This document shows, piece by piece, positions 29,944 to 41,261 of a stretch of 64,000 bases of DNA (position 1 is the stretch's first letter; every line of letters begins with the position of its first letter). The translations under genes were made by a program, and so were the position numbers. Source of the stretch: Saturnia japonica (Eukaryota; Arthropoda; Insecta; Lepidoptera; Saturniidae); contig CM065326.1 in NCBI GenBank assembly GCA_033032175.1, positions 11,302,001-11,366,000 on the forward strand, read 5' to 3'. Under the pieces are notes generated by a model, which was given only the letters and a program-made list of their open reading frames with translations, had not been told where the DNA came from and made no database searches.

Positions 29944-31056
29944 GGGGCACTATGTCTGGAACCTCCTCGTGGTGTGCCCCGGGCAACGTCAGTCTTCATG
30001 ACTGGCGGCTAATACCAGACCGACGGCGTTCCTCCCCTGTACCCCTCTACTCATCAGAGGAGACAGGGGATGGAGCAAGAGTGGACCTGCTTCGGCTCGT
30101 CCACTACGGACGGACTCGTCTTTGACGACGGAGGAGGAAGAAAACCTCCTTATAAAATTGAGAGGATACAACCTCTTTAAAAAATCGCTGACGGTGGTGG
30201 AGTAAACCACCTTAAAAAATCACGGACGGACTGTGGTGGAGTAAACCACCCTTTAAAAAATCACGGTCGGACGGTGGAAGACAACCACCTTAAAAAATTA
30301 CCGAGGAAGACAACCTCGTTAAAAAATTACTGGCCGGAGGTGGAGAAAACCACCAGCATAAAAAATAAAGGACGGGCAGTGGAAGGAAACCACTTAAAAA
30401 AATAACCAGAGGGTTGAGGATAAGCACCTCGTTAAAAAAATCAAAGCCGGATTTGTCGAGGACGGACGGGAGCTTAATTACGGCAGAGGAGGAAACCTCT
30501 ATAAAAAACCAACGACGGACTGGGGGGGGGGGGGGAGGGGGTGCCTTCATTCGCCTCCTTCTCCTGCCGTTTCATGGACGGCAGAGGAGAAAACCTTGGT
30601 AAAAAATCATAGCCGGGCTAGCGGGGTGGGGGTGCGTTCATTCGCCTCCTTACCCCCGCCATATGCCAAACATTATGGCAGAGGCAGAGGAGAAAACCTC
30701 TATAAAAACCCAACGCCGGGTGGGTGGGGGACAGAGGTGGGTTCATCCGCCTTCTTCTCCTGCCAGGCCGAACCAAGGGGAGATGGGTCGGGGGGCCTGT
30801 CTTCCCATTGCACTGGTTTGGCGGACGGGGAGACAGTTTCGTTTTGCACCGGGCTGTCTCCATCAGCGGGCGGCCCTTCTGGGCCTTGCCGCCGGGGCGG
30901 CGCGGTAGCATGCTACCGCTGGTCCCGCGTCGCCCCATTATGGTGGCGGACGGTGCACCGTGGAGTTTTAGTGAGTAGGAGTCTCACATAACCACTCGTC
31001 CCCCCGGGCGGGTGTGTACGCATAATGGGTTTCTCCACGTTAAAAAAAAAAAAAAA
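29944..31056 (+). mobile_element. Polyadenylated non-autonomous retroposon with hairpin-unit array
   Basis: A 1113-bp insertion in mariner 1, bounded by 14-bp duplications and ending in 15 A's (31042-31056). It begins ggggcactatgtctgg. From about 30130 to 30715 it consists of a dozen short units, each a G-rich arm, an A-rich loop, a complementary CC-rich arm and then TTAAAAAAT, for example ggtggagtaaaccacc and ttaaaaaatc. A GC-rich part (30720-31040) with no recognised domain follows. One frame reads degenerate basic peptides (GGGVNHLKKSRTD-like), so the array may descend from a LINE ORF1. Coding capacity is lost. Confidence 0.8.
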
Positions 31057-31070
31057 GGTTTAGCCACAAT
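31057..31070. repeat. Right 14-bp target-site duplication
   Basis: Exact second copy of GGTTTAGCCACAAT, directly after the poly-A. The transposase reading frame continues beyond it. Confidence 0.93.
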
Positions 31071-31770
31071 CTGTGAAGCCTGGCTGACCTTAGACCACGA
31101 CCTTTTTCGCACGTTCTTGTCGTACGTGATCCCCTTTTCATCGCCAGTTATCAATTTCTTCAAAACGGCTCGGTTTCATTACGTCTCAATAATGCATCGC
31201 AAATGAGTGCACGGTTCATTAGGTTTCTTTCAGTGAGCTCGTGTGGCACCCAAATATAGAGCTTTTTGGTATAGCCAGCTTTCTTCAAATGGGTTAAAAC
31301 TGTTTTGTGGTCAATTTCCAATTCTTCATCTACATTGTAACAATTGATATGCCGTTCTTGCTCTACTTTTTCAAAAATGGCGTCCATTTTATTCGTAACA
31401 GGGCGACTAGAGCGAGGTGCATATTAAACATCAAAATTTCCGGACTGAAAACGTTTGAACCATCTTTGTGCTACTCTTACTGACACTGCATTAGATCCAT
31501 AAACATCACAATTTTTTTTCGCTGCTTGAGTTGCATTTTTGTCTTTTTTGTAATACTTTTTTAAAATGTATCGAATTTCTTCATTAGATTCACTCATCTT
31601 TACAGAAAGAAAAACAAATGAAAAATAGCGGGAAACAACTTTTCTTATTTTATATTCTATGTAACCTTTTTAATGTTACCAACACCAGACAGATACAAAT
31701 AGTACAGACAAATAAATTTTATATCAAGTTTATACCTACGTTATGCGAAGAAACTTTTTCCCCGACCTAT

Positions 31771-32280
31771 TATATCAAAAATTGTTAGTTGACTTGTGTA
31801 GAACATTTGCTAGGAGTTGTCGGAATATTTTATACTTTTAAAATGGGATCCGTGTTGAATACGGAGCGCTCTGAACGAATGACGCGAGACTCGAATACAC
31901 AAGTGATACATTTGAGAAATAAATATAAATAATTTATAACTCATTCATTATTAAGGTGCTTTTCACCTTGTAACGGCGAAGGCGCAGTGGTAACATGTTT
32001 GGAGCTTTCAGTAAAAAGAACAGAGCATGGGAGTTTAAGTGTCTTATTTATTTAAGTATTTCATTACAAAATAATATTTATTTTATTATATAAGATATAG
32101 TTCTTTTGTCGCGTTTAGTATTGGGTAAAACTGAGAGCTATGCTTGCATCATTTATTAGAAGTCAGAACGTCAGAAGTGAAACTGATCGTGACCTCAACA
32201 CGAAAATTATATTCGATAGAATTAAATTCGAAATTAGATCATTTACAAGAAATTATTAATAAAAAAGAAAGCCAACTTAG
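31771..32280. other. Non-coding
   Basis: No gene or recognised repeat seen. Confidence 0.5.
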
Positions 32281-32395
32281 ATTATTTGAATGATTCTCCT
32301 GTGTATCTTCGAAGTTGAAGGTCCAATGCTAATGAAAATGGGACCATCCTTGAGATAACCCCTATCCAAAAAAAGAATCATCCGAAATCGGTGTA
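32281..32395 (+). repeat. Dispersed repeat family 5, copy 1
   Basis: tgtgtatcttcgaagttgaa...ccttgagataacccctatcc...agaatcatccgaaatcgg recurs at 44095-44255 (minus) and in two halves at 52860-53330. Probably a non-autonomous DNA element common in Lepidoptera. Confidence 0.55.
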
Positions 32396-33002
32396 TCGAG
32401 GAATATGTGGCGACGTACCTGCACTTGGCGATGATGTCCCCACGCTGGTGTCGTTGAGGCGCGTTCCACCGTTTGGTGAGGTGTCGGATTCGACTAGGAA
32501 CCTCGGTACGAGAATTAATCCACAGGGCTTCTATTGTCACAATCGCATAGATGTCCACAAGAGATTTTCACCACACAACTGATTAGAGTAATATATTTTT
32601 TATAAGGAGTAGATCGGAGCTCGTCAAGCCGCCGCCGGATATGAATATATTAGATTATTTTTTTCTTTTAATTTTTCTTGTACCACGGTCTTCGCACCAA
32701 TCGAAGAGCGGCGTGGTGGCTTGGACCCGTGCGCGGGAGCCAATCACAGCTCGGCAAACCACATATTACACTCGAATTGACAAAAAGAACAAATGATGTT
32801 TCAGTGTTGTCACAATTTACTGAATAATTATTTTCTCATAAAACAAGCATAAAAAAATATACATTCGAATTGAGTAACATCACTCTTTTTTGAAATCGAT
32901 TAAAAAAAAATCAGGAAAATTAATTTGACACTAATGGCAAACTTCGTGTTTTCGGCACGCGATTTAAAAAAATAACTTTATAGGCTAAATATTGTTCACA
33001 AG
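32396..33002. other. Non-coding
   Basis: No gene seen. A GC-richer patch (32685-32765, ttcgcaccaatcgaagagcg...) is unexplained. Confidence 0.4.
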
Positions 33003-33222
33003 TTCACCTGACGGTAAGTGTCCATACATCGTAGATAGATCTTAAGATGGTATCACTTGTAGCCGAGACGGTGACTAGATCTCAGGTGCACCTGCACCTG
33101 CCTACACCTACATACACCTATAATAAAATGCTTGGCGATATATTTTCAACTTTAGGTTTTTAGCTAGCTATACGGGCATTACAATATGCTATCGTATCAT
33201 CACGGTGTTTTCCTTCTACAAC
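33003..33222 (-). mobile_element. SINE-1 copy, minus strand, headless
   Basis: The reverse complement reads gaaggaaaacaccgtgatga, then gttgaaaatatatcgccaag and gataccatcttaagatc, in the order of SINE-1. The tRNA-like head is missing. It lies head to head with the next copy. Confidence 0.6.
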
Positions 33223-33225
33223 CAT

Positions 33226-33378
33226 CAAGTTGAAAATTTGTCGCGAAACGCCTATAGGTGTATCCCGGCAGATGCTCTTAAGAGCCAGTTTCAGCATCAG
33301 GATACGCGTGTTACCATTTTGGGGCACGTTGCCAATTAACATCATGCGAGATTTTGGCCAAATTCTAAACTTATAAAG
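33226..33378 (+). mobile_element. SINE-1 copy, headless, tail interrupted by a hAT-like MITE
   Basis: ccatcaagttgaaaatttgt, gcctataggtgtatcccggc, ttaccattttggggcacg and ttaacatcatgcgag are SINE-1 body. The 3' end stops at 33378 and continues after the MITE at 33944-33965 (gtataaataatttaaaaaaa). Confidence 0.65.
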
Positions 33379-33943
33379 CAGGTTTTCCCAAACTATGAGT
33401 CGCGACCCACTGGTGGGTCGCCCAGTGGGTCGCTACCAACTTTTGATTGTCCCTGAGAAATAGGACGACACATCAATCGACCGACTAAAATGCCAAAAAA
33501 GAAAGTGAAGAATTAAAACAAATAAACTACTTTCAATTCCAAGCAGTTATCGAAATTCTGGCTCTCGATTCCTGAGACCTTCAGTATCTCATACCTATTT
33601 GACGTGTGATTTTCAGCTATGGTGAACTAAATACCGAAATAAATTAGATGTATCATACTCATTACGATTAAAAGTGACTAAAATGTAAGTCGATGCCAAA
33701 GCTGCAATGGTAAATAATAGGAAACAAATACATACATATTTGTAATTCAAATAGCACTACTTGAATTTAATTAAAGCATTAACAATCATTCGATTCAGAG
33801 TGGATTTTTTTTCATATTTAAACACTCATTCTTTCGGATAGTTATGTCCCTTTATTCTTTACGGAGAGCCAAGAGATGAGTACAGCATTTGGAAGTTTTT
33901 GTTAGATGGGTCGCGGTCCACTCAACTTTGGGAACAGGAACTG
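33379..33943. mobile_element. hAT-like MITE (565 bp)
   Basis: The left end CAGGTTTTCCCAAACTATGA followed by gtcgcgaccca pairs with the right end, whose reverse complement starts CAGTTCCTGTTCCCAAAGTT and also runs into gcgaccca. CAG...CTG ends with tcccaaa and gcgaccc are typical of hAT elements. The flanks ttataaag and gtataaat match at six of eight positions, as for a worn 8-bp duplication. No transposase inside. Confidence 0.7.
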
Positions 33944-34158
33944 GTATAAATAATTTAAAAAAAAGTTCACAAGTTTCCTGTAACATACCTACTCATTTCC
34001 ACATTTTATTGAACACGTCTTGTTTAGTAAAATACAGATTAATTATGTTGTTGCTCATCATCATAATATTAATACGTGAGAAGAAAACTTCGGACATCTT
34101 TTTAAGCGTTTTGCATGCACGGAAGACTATGAGATTTGGCATGGTTAAAGTTTAATAT

Positions 34159-34316
34159 CTAGGTGACCGAACTATTCTCGGTGTTTAAAAAAAGAAAAAT
34201 ACCTATCTAGATAAACTTGTAATGCAAAACATTATCTAAATACAAAATTTCATCCAAATCGTTGGAGCTGTTTCCGAGACACCTATTACATATATATACA
34301 AGAATTGCTCACTGAA
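34159..34316 (-). repeat. Dispersed repeat family 6, copy 1
   Basis: The reverse complement runs gagcaattcttgtatatata...ctccaacgatttggatgaaa...accgagaatagttcggtcac. It matches the insertion inside SINE-2 at 61875-62062. Confidence 0.6.
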
Positions 34317-35399
34317 TATAATAAGATATGATATGTAGAAAGAATGCAGAAAGCTAAAATTTATCTATTATATAATAACTGTTAGTAATATATTAAATAA
34401 AATAAATTAATACTACGAATCCTAACACGACAAGTGCCATTGAACTTAGACCCCCCAAAATATTGACATTATCACTCAATGAAAAGTGACAGCAAGTGAT
34501 ATAATATTCATTGTTTAGGTTCATGAATACTGCAAATGTCAAACAGAAAATAGTCTATGATAAAAAAGTCGCTGGTCGAATTTCGATCATTGGGTGACCG
34601 CTAGTCTGTCTATAGCGATAATCTATTGCTATTGTAATGAAGTAACACAAAGAAGAAGATATCGAGCCATTGTTTTTTACGAATAGACAATAAATGGAGC
34701 TAGTGTTAATTTAACTTTATACAGAGTAATGGCTTCTTAGGTTTATTTACACAAAAGCATAGCTTAGCTACAAAGAATAATATCTTTGTTATCGACGCAT
34801 AGGGCTAGGCGTGATGATTTAGCAAATAACATGGACAATTAGTTGTAGGTATAAGTTGCTACACTTAAGGAATAAGCATTTACATATGAACAATCGTTGA
34901 TTTAATGTTTCTGTATTAAAAAAATAAGTGTAGGTATTTAAATATAGTAAATACGTAGTAATAAAGTTTATAATTTCGTAAGAATAGCATAGAAACGTAT
35001 TGACCATATATTTCATTGATAATCTTTGTTTTAAACCAGTTATGTGTAATGTTTGTGATTTTATAAGAATAGTTAGGTTTATAAGTGAATTCTATCGTTC
35101 TTGTAATATTTATAATTCATACATAACGTGATTATAGGTCGTTTTGTGTTGTAATGTTTAATGTTTAATATTTACGAAGCTTACTATTCCATAATGTTAT
35201 ATTGTGTGTATTTAGGTAGATGTTAATGTTCATAATAGATTTGAATAGGTTTTGTAACATTCCAATAAGAATCTTATGAGATATTAGCTAATTACGTGGA
35301 ATTGTATGTAATAATAATAATAACAAAATAGTCGCAACGCGCTCCCCACAAGCCGTGTTACTAGGAAATCTTAGAGTAGGAGGGGAATAGACGCCATCG
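34317..35399. other. AT-rich non-coding
   Basis: No gene or recognised repeat seen. Confidence 0.5.
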
Positions 35400-35960
35400 T
35401 TCCGTCCCGCTCCAACACCGGTATAAATATGAGGCTGTTGCGGCCAAACGGCACACAGAGTGTCAAACGCTATTCAAGAAAAGAAGACTCAAGACCCTGA
35501 AGACTCGCAAGAAGCTCTGTGTCAGGACACCGAAGCACTGGATAGTGTTAAGAATTATTGTAAGCGGCGGAAGATTGAATACAGTGATTTGATTTTGGTG
35601 TTCGTGTGTTATTATTATCTTCAAGAAATCTTTCAGCAGCCAGCGACCCAGTCCACTTAGTTCTACGTAGCTACGCCAGCGCTACGCCTTCGTACAGGAA
35701 CCTCACTGCGTGTGTGCCTTTCTGTTTCGCTCTCTTCACGCCTGGTAGGTTCGGATGTGAACGGAGTTGGTCGCACGTAGTGAGTTCGGCTTGCGCACTC
35801 TGGTTTGCAGCTCTCTGCTTACCGTAGTACGTATTCGCTGTGGTACCGGGTCTGAGGGTTGATCGGCGCCGCGCCGCGCTGCACTTTCGCTGTGCAGGCC
35901 CGCTCGGTACTGTTATCGTTGTGCGTATCGTTGCGCTGTTAGGCTTCGTTGCGCCCGTTT
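35400..35960 (+). promoter_or_regulatory. GC-rich promoter-like block with TATA box
   Basis: TATAAATA at 35422-35429 sits in a sharp GC rise. About 35 bp downstream is cacacagagtgtc, a plausible start region. GC-rich, CpG-rich sequence continues to 35960, and a short ATG frame of 27 codons (MDKSTNDVPININK...) opens at 36002. The block could be a host promoter with 5' UTR or the LTR and leader of a retroelement; I cannot decide. Confidence 0.35.
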
Positions 35961-36339
35961 TAATGATTGTTTAGTTTTTTAATGTCTTTGAACAGCGAAC
36001 AATGGACAAATCTACAAACGATGTACCTATCAACATTAATAAATGGAAAAAAATAAATAACATCATTGTAATTTTAACACATTAGGATCGTTTCGAATTT
36101 TCTGTTAACGGACAGTAGCTCATTTTTAATTAGAAAATCGGAGCCAATAACAACGATAATCGGTACGATCTCGTTTAAAGTAATCAAACTTGAATGTAAG
36201 TATTATTCTGTGAATAGTATGTTAGTTAGCTAGAATTCCCGTTATGTTATTGCCATTCATTAATTGTGTATTAAACTTATTGTCTACATTAATATTAGTT
36301 TCTTTTTGCTTTGTGAAGTGAAACTATTCAGGCGGCGGT

Positions 36340-36760
36340 TCTACAACTATTTTGAACGAGATTTGAGAGTAATATTTTAAGGACGCGTCACGTTTAGGTT
36401 CATTTTGTTACATGAGAGAGAAGAAAGATATTATAACGTAGGGAGAAGGATATTAAAGCTCCACGTTATTGCGCGTATCTGTTATTTAATTTACCGCCAT
36501 CTACAGGTGTACTTTAGAAATAGATTTATCATGATCATAAGTTTAGTTATCGATTCCGATTTTAAATACTTTAAAAGCTGCTAGATGTCGCTACATGCCA
36601 CAACAGAATTTTTACTGATTATCTCAAGTGAAGCTTTTTAGGTGGCAATTTGATTTGCGCGAGAATTGAAAGAGATATTTTAAGGACGCATCACGTTTAG
36701 GCGGATTTCGTTAGATGAGAGAGAAGAAAGGAAGGTATAACGTAGAAAGAAGGAGTAAAA
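36340..36760 (+). repeat. Degenerate tandem duplication, period about 303 bp
   Basis: ttttaaggacgcgtcacgtt followed by gagagagaagaaagatatta (36376-36440) recurs as ttttaaggacgcatcacgtt with gagagagaagaaaggaagg (36679-36740). Function unknown. Confidence 0.6.
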
Positions 36761-36819
36761 CAGTTAATATATTGTATAATTAACATAAACATTAGGTTAT
36801 CCGAGATTCTCTTTTTAAG

Positions 36820-37190
36820 ATGTTACTCCTCTATCACGTGTACGGTTCTGCTCGCGCATTTGTTCTTCTTCTTCTTGTTTTAGCATCCCAAAAAGCACTT
36901 GCCTGTGTCAAAGTTTTTAGGCCTTCGTGAAATCTTCCTCTATACAAAGTGGTGTCTTCTGACAAGTTGATGTCTCTCTTGTCAGAACTATCTAGGGAGT
37001 TTCTGTGACATCCCAAAATGCATGCTTTCCGCTTTATATTTATAATCCACTTCACTTATGCACAACAACAAAACTATATCACGCAAAATGCCATCAATAT
37101 TACAAAATATAGGATCTAAAAACCTAAATCAATGAATTAGAAATAAAGATTACAACATGTTACTTTAAGATCCCGCCAAAAAACACCCGC
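36820..37190 (-). repeat. Dispersed repeat family 7, copy 1
   Basis: The reverse complement of this stretch (cgggatcttaaagtaacatg...tattttgtaatattgatggc...gcataagtgaagtggattat...agcatgcattttgggatg) parallels 50730-50960. A minus-strand frame (37055-36834) of 73 codons contains KACILGCHRNSLDSSDK, similar to KACILGSHKNSLESSNK in the other copy. No known domain. Confidence 0.6.
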
Positions 37191-37747
37191 GCATTTCTTT
37201 AATACGTGTATTTTCGCAAGTTTTCCTTAAATAAAATATTTTTTTTAAAAACATAGCATATTTAAGCTACATAGCATGGGTTGAGTGTGCACAAATATAG
37301 AGTTTATTTAACAAGATGCGGGTTGTCCGATGTTTCAAAGAAGCGAGATCGTAATCAGAGTATTATCTAGCTTTGTCCGGGGCAACCCTGTCGATGGCTC
37401 CTAGCTCGCTGAACACATACCAACTTCGAAATGAGTTTGACTAACTTTCATCGTGACATACGGGTCTATATTGTGAAAGTGTTGCCACGTTCTTTATGAA
37501 CTCGATATCGAATAAACTTTTAATGTTAGCTTCATATTTATGTAATACTAGCTTCTACGTTCTTCTTCTACTTCGTCTCTTGTGGACTTCGGAATTGCGT
37601 CTTTACCAAGATAAAAATATCCTATATCTTAATCCTAGTTATAAACTATCTTTGTGCCTAATTTTATCTAAATCCGTTCAGCCGTTTTTGCCCGATTGCG
37701 TAACATACACAAAAATAGAAACTTTTACATTTATAATATTAGGTTCT
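37191..37747. other. Non-coding with RTE-like tail
   Basis: 37191-37490 shows nothing recognised. 37500-37745 contains ctaaatccgttcagccgttt and ends ttataatattaggttc, like RTE 3' ends in Lepidoptera. Mariner 2 abuts this tail. Confidence 0.4.
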
Positions 37748-38783
37748 TACATATGAAATTAGCGTTTTGTACGGGAGGAATATAAAGTCAATTTTTTTTT
37801 GTAAAATATATTTAATTAATCAAAGTATGCACCGTTGTAATCTATGTACTTTTGCCAACTCATACGTAGTTTGTTGATCCCTTCACTAAAAAAACCATGG
37901 GGGCGAGAATCAATAAACTCTTTGAAGGCGGTTTGGACTGTCGCATTGGAGTTGAATTTTTTTTCCTTGTAAGAAGTGGTCCAAATTCCGAAAAAAATGG
38001 TAATCTGTTGGAGCAAGGTCCGGGGAATACGGTGGATGTCGCAGACATTCCAATTGTAGCTCATCTAACTTAGTGGTTATTTGTTGTGCAGTGTGTGGTC
38101 TTGCGTTGTCGTGAAGCAGCAGTGACCTAGAGCGATTGACCAATCTCGGTTGTTTAGCAGCTAGTTCTTTCTTCATGGTTTGCAGTTGCTGACAATAGAT
38201 ATCTGCCGTAATCGTTTGGCTAGATTTTAGAAAGCTGTAGTGAGCGACACCGGCTCTAGTCCACCAAACACTCACAAGTAACATTTGCTAAGTCAATTTT
38301 CGTTTAGGGCATGATTTGGCTGGGTCTCCAGGGTTCAGCCATTGCGACGAGCGATTCCGATTATCGTACAGTATCCACTTTTCATCACAAGTAATGATTC
38401 GATTTAAAATCCCTTCATTATTGTGTCGGTTGATCAAAGTAACACAGCGGTCGACGCGTGTTTGCAAGTTCGATTCACTCAATTCATGAGGTACCCATCG
38501 TTCAAGTTTTTTTACTTTCCCGATTTGCTTCAAGTGGATTAATACAGTTTTATCACTTACCCCGAAGCCTGCAGCTATCTCTAAAGTGCATTGTGATGGA
38601 TCCGCTTCCACAATAGCCTTTAATTTTTCATTTTCCACTTTGGTCTCCGGCCGTCCATGGGGTTGGTTCTAACGGTCGAAATTTCCAGAACGAAAACGTT
38701 GGAACCAAAAACGTACCGTGCTTTCTTTTGAGACACCAGCGCCGTACACATCATTAATCCTTCGAGCTTTATCTGCAGCTAAG
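37748..38783 (-). mobile_element. Mariner element 2, 5'-truncated
   Basis: Minus strand. The 3' terminal repeat at 37748-37780 reads tacatatgaaattagcgttt on the plus strand. Coding similarity ends near 38783, so about 25 N-terminal residues and the 5' terminal repeat are lost. Confidence 0.85.
37816..38783 (-). pseudogene. Mariner transposase (D,D34D type), broken
   Basis: Reads RINDVYGAGVSKESTVRFWF and FQRFRSGNFDR at the N side, then GFGVSDKTVLIHLKQIGK and RWVPHELSESNL. The three catalytic aspartates are in CDEKWILYDN, LLLHDNARPHTAQQ and HPPYSPDLAPTDYHFF, with the D,D34D spacing of mariner. The C-terminus (GINKLRMSWQKYIDYNGAYF) is complete. Breaks: TAG at 38669-38671, TAG at 38288-38290 and a frameshift near 37955. 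Confidence 0.9.
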
Positions 38784-40684
38784 GTAAGCAGATGAGGTAT
38801 AATATGAATATTGTTTAAAAATATATACATAAACAGGTATAGTTAGTTCGATCCAATGGATAGTTGGCTAGAACGTGAAATGACATGTATAGTGACATTC
38901 CAAGTGAAGATTTGGCCATTTTGGGACCTATTGGTGTGTTTTGGTATCTGCACATATGCCTCTTTAGCTTGACCACCAGCCTCCAGAATTGTGAACACGC
39001 TTACAATCTCAATGCCTACAATAAAAATATAGCATGCCCGTGCGAAATTTGTTAACGTGTATTTCATAGTACCAAAGTGTAAACTATGTTGTTACACAGA
39101 TTAGTACGGGACCTGATGGAATACCTGTGTTGCCAGACTTATAACGAAAAGTTTGATTGAACTGTTTTCTTTTGTGGGGGAATATTGTATAAAGACAAGC
39201 TTTCCCAAATTTAACGATCAGTTGTCTACAGATTTATCTAACAGATTCTTTGTTTATATAATACCATCTCAGTATATATATTTTTAGGATATTTACGAGT
39301 AATTTTTTAATATAAAATTTATGACCGAAGTAAATATTTTTTAATTTAGAATATATTATTATAACGATGTTACATATCGTGGGGTGGGGGCTAACCTGAA
39401 AAAAGTGACCAACTCAACCGACATTAAAAAAGAAAACGAATACATATTAAAAAAATAGAAATTTCAAAACTATCGCTGTCGTGGAATGGCCTCTGCTATG
39501 CTACAGCCCCGCTAATTCGTGATTTTGTATTTAAAATTATTTTTTTTTGTTTTTGTCAATACAAATATTATAAAGAGGAAAGTTTACTTCCAACGTTGGC
39601 AGTGTAGAACCGAGTTCGTTTTTTTAATAGACAGACTGGATCATTTCAAACTATACTACTTTTAAACATGGATAGATTTAAAGCGGTTGGTTGGGATCGC
39701 GACCACCATACACATATAAAATAAACATATGTAATAGTAATAAAATAAACATCTTCCCAGTGACTTTTCTTTTGATTTGTCGCGTTTCGGGATCACCCTG
39801 CGTATTTTTTTATTCTTGTTTTTTATTTTTACTCTAAAAGTATAATACTTCACAAACTGATCGCTGAAGCGGAAATTACTTCACACACCCGTAACATTTT
39901 TGAACGACCTATCCAACGTTTTAACGTCTATCTGAACACCATGGCATAGAAGAGAAAAAAAGTCGTCCTCACTTTACTTGTACAGAGTTATTTTTTTAAA
40001 GATTTTATTTTACTCCTTTGTCGGCCGGAATAATATGCATACCATGACAAATCACTGCTTTCTAGTACTAAGAACCTCTGAGCTAAGACAGACAGATATT
40101 TCAAAACTAAAAGGGTTCCTTATTGACCACGGTATCCTAAAAGTGGTTCATAATAATTAGAAATGTCGAAATTAAATTTATATTGCACTGAATTATAGAC
40201 TTTATGAATATGACTTTAAGTCTATTTTTGTTTGTTTTTTTTTATTTTTGTATTTTGCGTCACGAAATAGGCGAACTTTTCTCTTTTACTAAATCCTGCG
40301 GATCTCGTAATCTTGTCAACGCTTTCCGATGACAAGTCCCGTGTATTAGAATTTAATATTAACTCGGGAGGCGTGGAACGAGCTTTGTTTTAAAATGCAC
40401 CAAGACAAAGGCCAACGTGTCCGAGTCCTGATAAATTATTAAAAGTTCCAACGTTAGTACGGTCTACGTACCTATTCGGTATCTACATCAAAGTTGCATC
40501 AAAATTCCGTTGTCGCTGTTTTGTGCGAATTGTTTTATTGGAGGAAACTGGGCTGTAAATTGAATACTGAGAAATATTTTCTTTATTGTTTTCTTTTTTA
40601 TTTCTACTAGTACTAAAAGTTAGCTGTTAATGAAATAGTGGATTAAAACTAGCAATGCTTTTAAAAATTATATAACATAGGTGG
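38784..40684. other. Non-coding
   Basis: No convincing gene. A 74-codon minus-strand frame (39067-38843) starts MKYTLTNFARACYIFIVGIE, resembling a hydrophobic leader, but it lacks support from splice sites or a known domain. Confidence 0.4.
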
Positions 40685-41230
40685 CATACAAACATATGGC
40701 CCGCCGGATTATAAGCGGCTACCTTAGCTTATGAATGCTTGTGATGCCATAGGAATCACTATGTTGCCGACCTTGATCCCCTCTACCCAGGGCTCTCTTA
40801 AGCATATTCGGCGCCGAGGTGTGAAAGTTATCATACTCCCCCCCTCCCCCCCCCCCACCTCTTTTAACCAAAAAACCATTTATTATTATCTTTTCATTCT
40901 ATACCTACCTACTTATAATGGTCAAGTTTGTCAATCTATCTTGAGTCTTGGACCCATGGTTGACTTAAATATGCTATACTCGCAGCACTGTTTTCGTGGA
41001 CTACAGTGTTACTCAGTGTTGTTGTAGTAGTCTAGTAGATACCTATCAAGACTTATGGCAGTCGGCTTGCGCCCCCTAGGACTCTTCACCCGGGTTCTTC
41101 AGACCCCTTGTACTCCCGGGTAAAGAGGGCCCTGCCTTTACCCAAATGGTTTTGGAAACCATTACCACAGCAAGAACATAACACTAGGTTTTTAGCTGCG
41201 ATCTTCTGTAGGGTCTTTTCTTTTGATCAA
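40685..41230. repeat. Remnant of a dispersed lepidopteran repeat
   Basis: gcccgccggattataagcgg, ttgccgaccttgatccc and further right cagcaagaacataacactag with gctgcgatcttctgtaggg follow the order of a common lepidopteran repeat whose class I cannot fix. Interrupted and worn; contains C-rich low complexity at 40840-40860. Confidence 0.4.
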
Positions 41231-41261
41231 TCAATCAATCGAGTCAATCTTTGCTTTTTGA

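Larger units (their letters stand above)
29630..31598 (-). pseudogene. Mariner transposase, broken
   Basis: Starts MSESNEEIRYILKKYYKK at 31598, with an N-terminal helix-turn-helix region and QRWFKRFQSGNFD. Then come WVPHELTERNL and a GDEKGITYD catalytic block; after the inserted retroposon, VWWDWKSIVHYELLPPGK and a degraded second Asp region follow. Defects: TAA at 31424-31426, a one-base frameshift near 31160, the 1113-bp insertion, and stops and frame changes near the end. The enzyme would have cut and pasted the element; it is inactive. Confidence 0.85.
29630..31770 (-). mobile_element. Mariner element 1, split by a retroposon
   Basis: Minus strand. The 5' terminal repeat starts near 31769 (taggtcggggaaaaagtttc), the transposase start is at 31598, and the coding remnant runs to about 29630, where the match ends without a 3' terminal repeat. 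Bases 29944-31056 are a later insertion. Confidence 0.8.

Noticed and set aside
30517..30540. Long G run as a functional G-quadruplex
   Set aside because: A single low-complexity run inside the retroposon; could be slippage or assembly. Not enough to claim function.
30414..30991. GC-rich overlapping frames of 60-130 codons in the hairpin retroposon
   Set aside because: Low-complexity Gly/Pro/Arg readings in several frames with no domain; treated as non-coding.
36834..37055. 73-codon frame as an independent gene
   Set aside because: It lies wholly within dispersed repeat family 7; recorded as part of that repeat.
38843..39067. Frame with a hydrophobic leader as a secreted peptide gene
   Set aside because: Starts in a plausible leader but has no supporting promoter, splice sites or family; left as unassigned.
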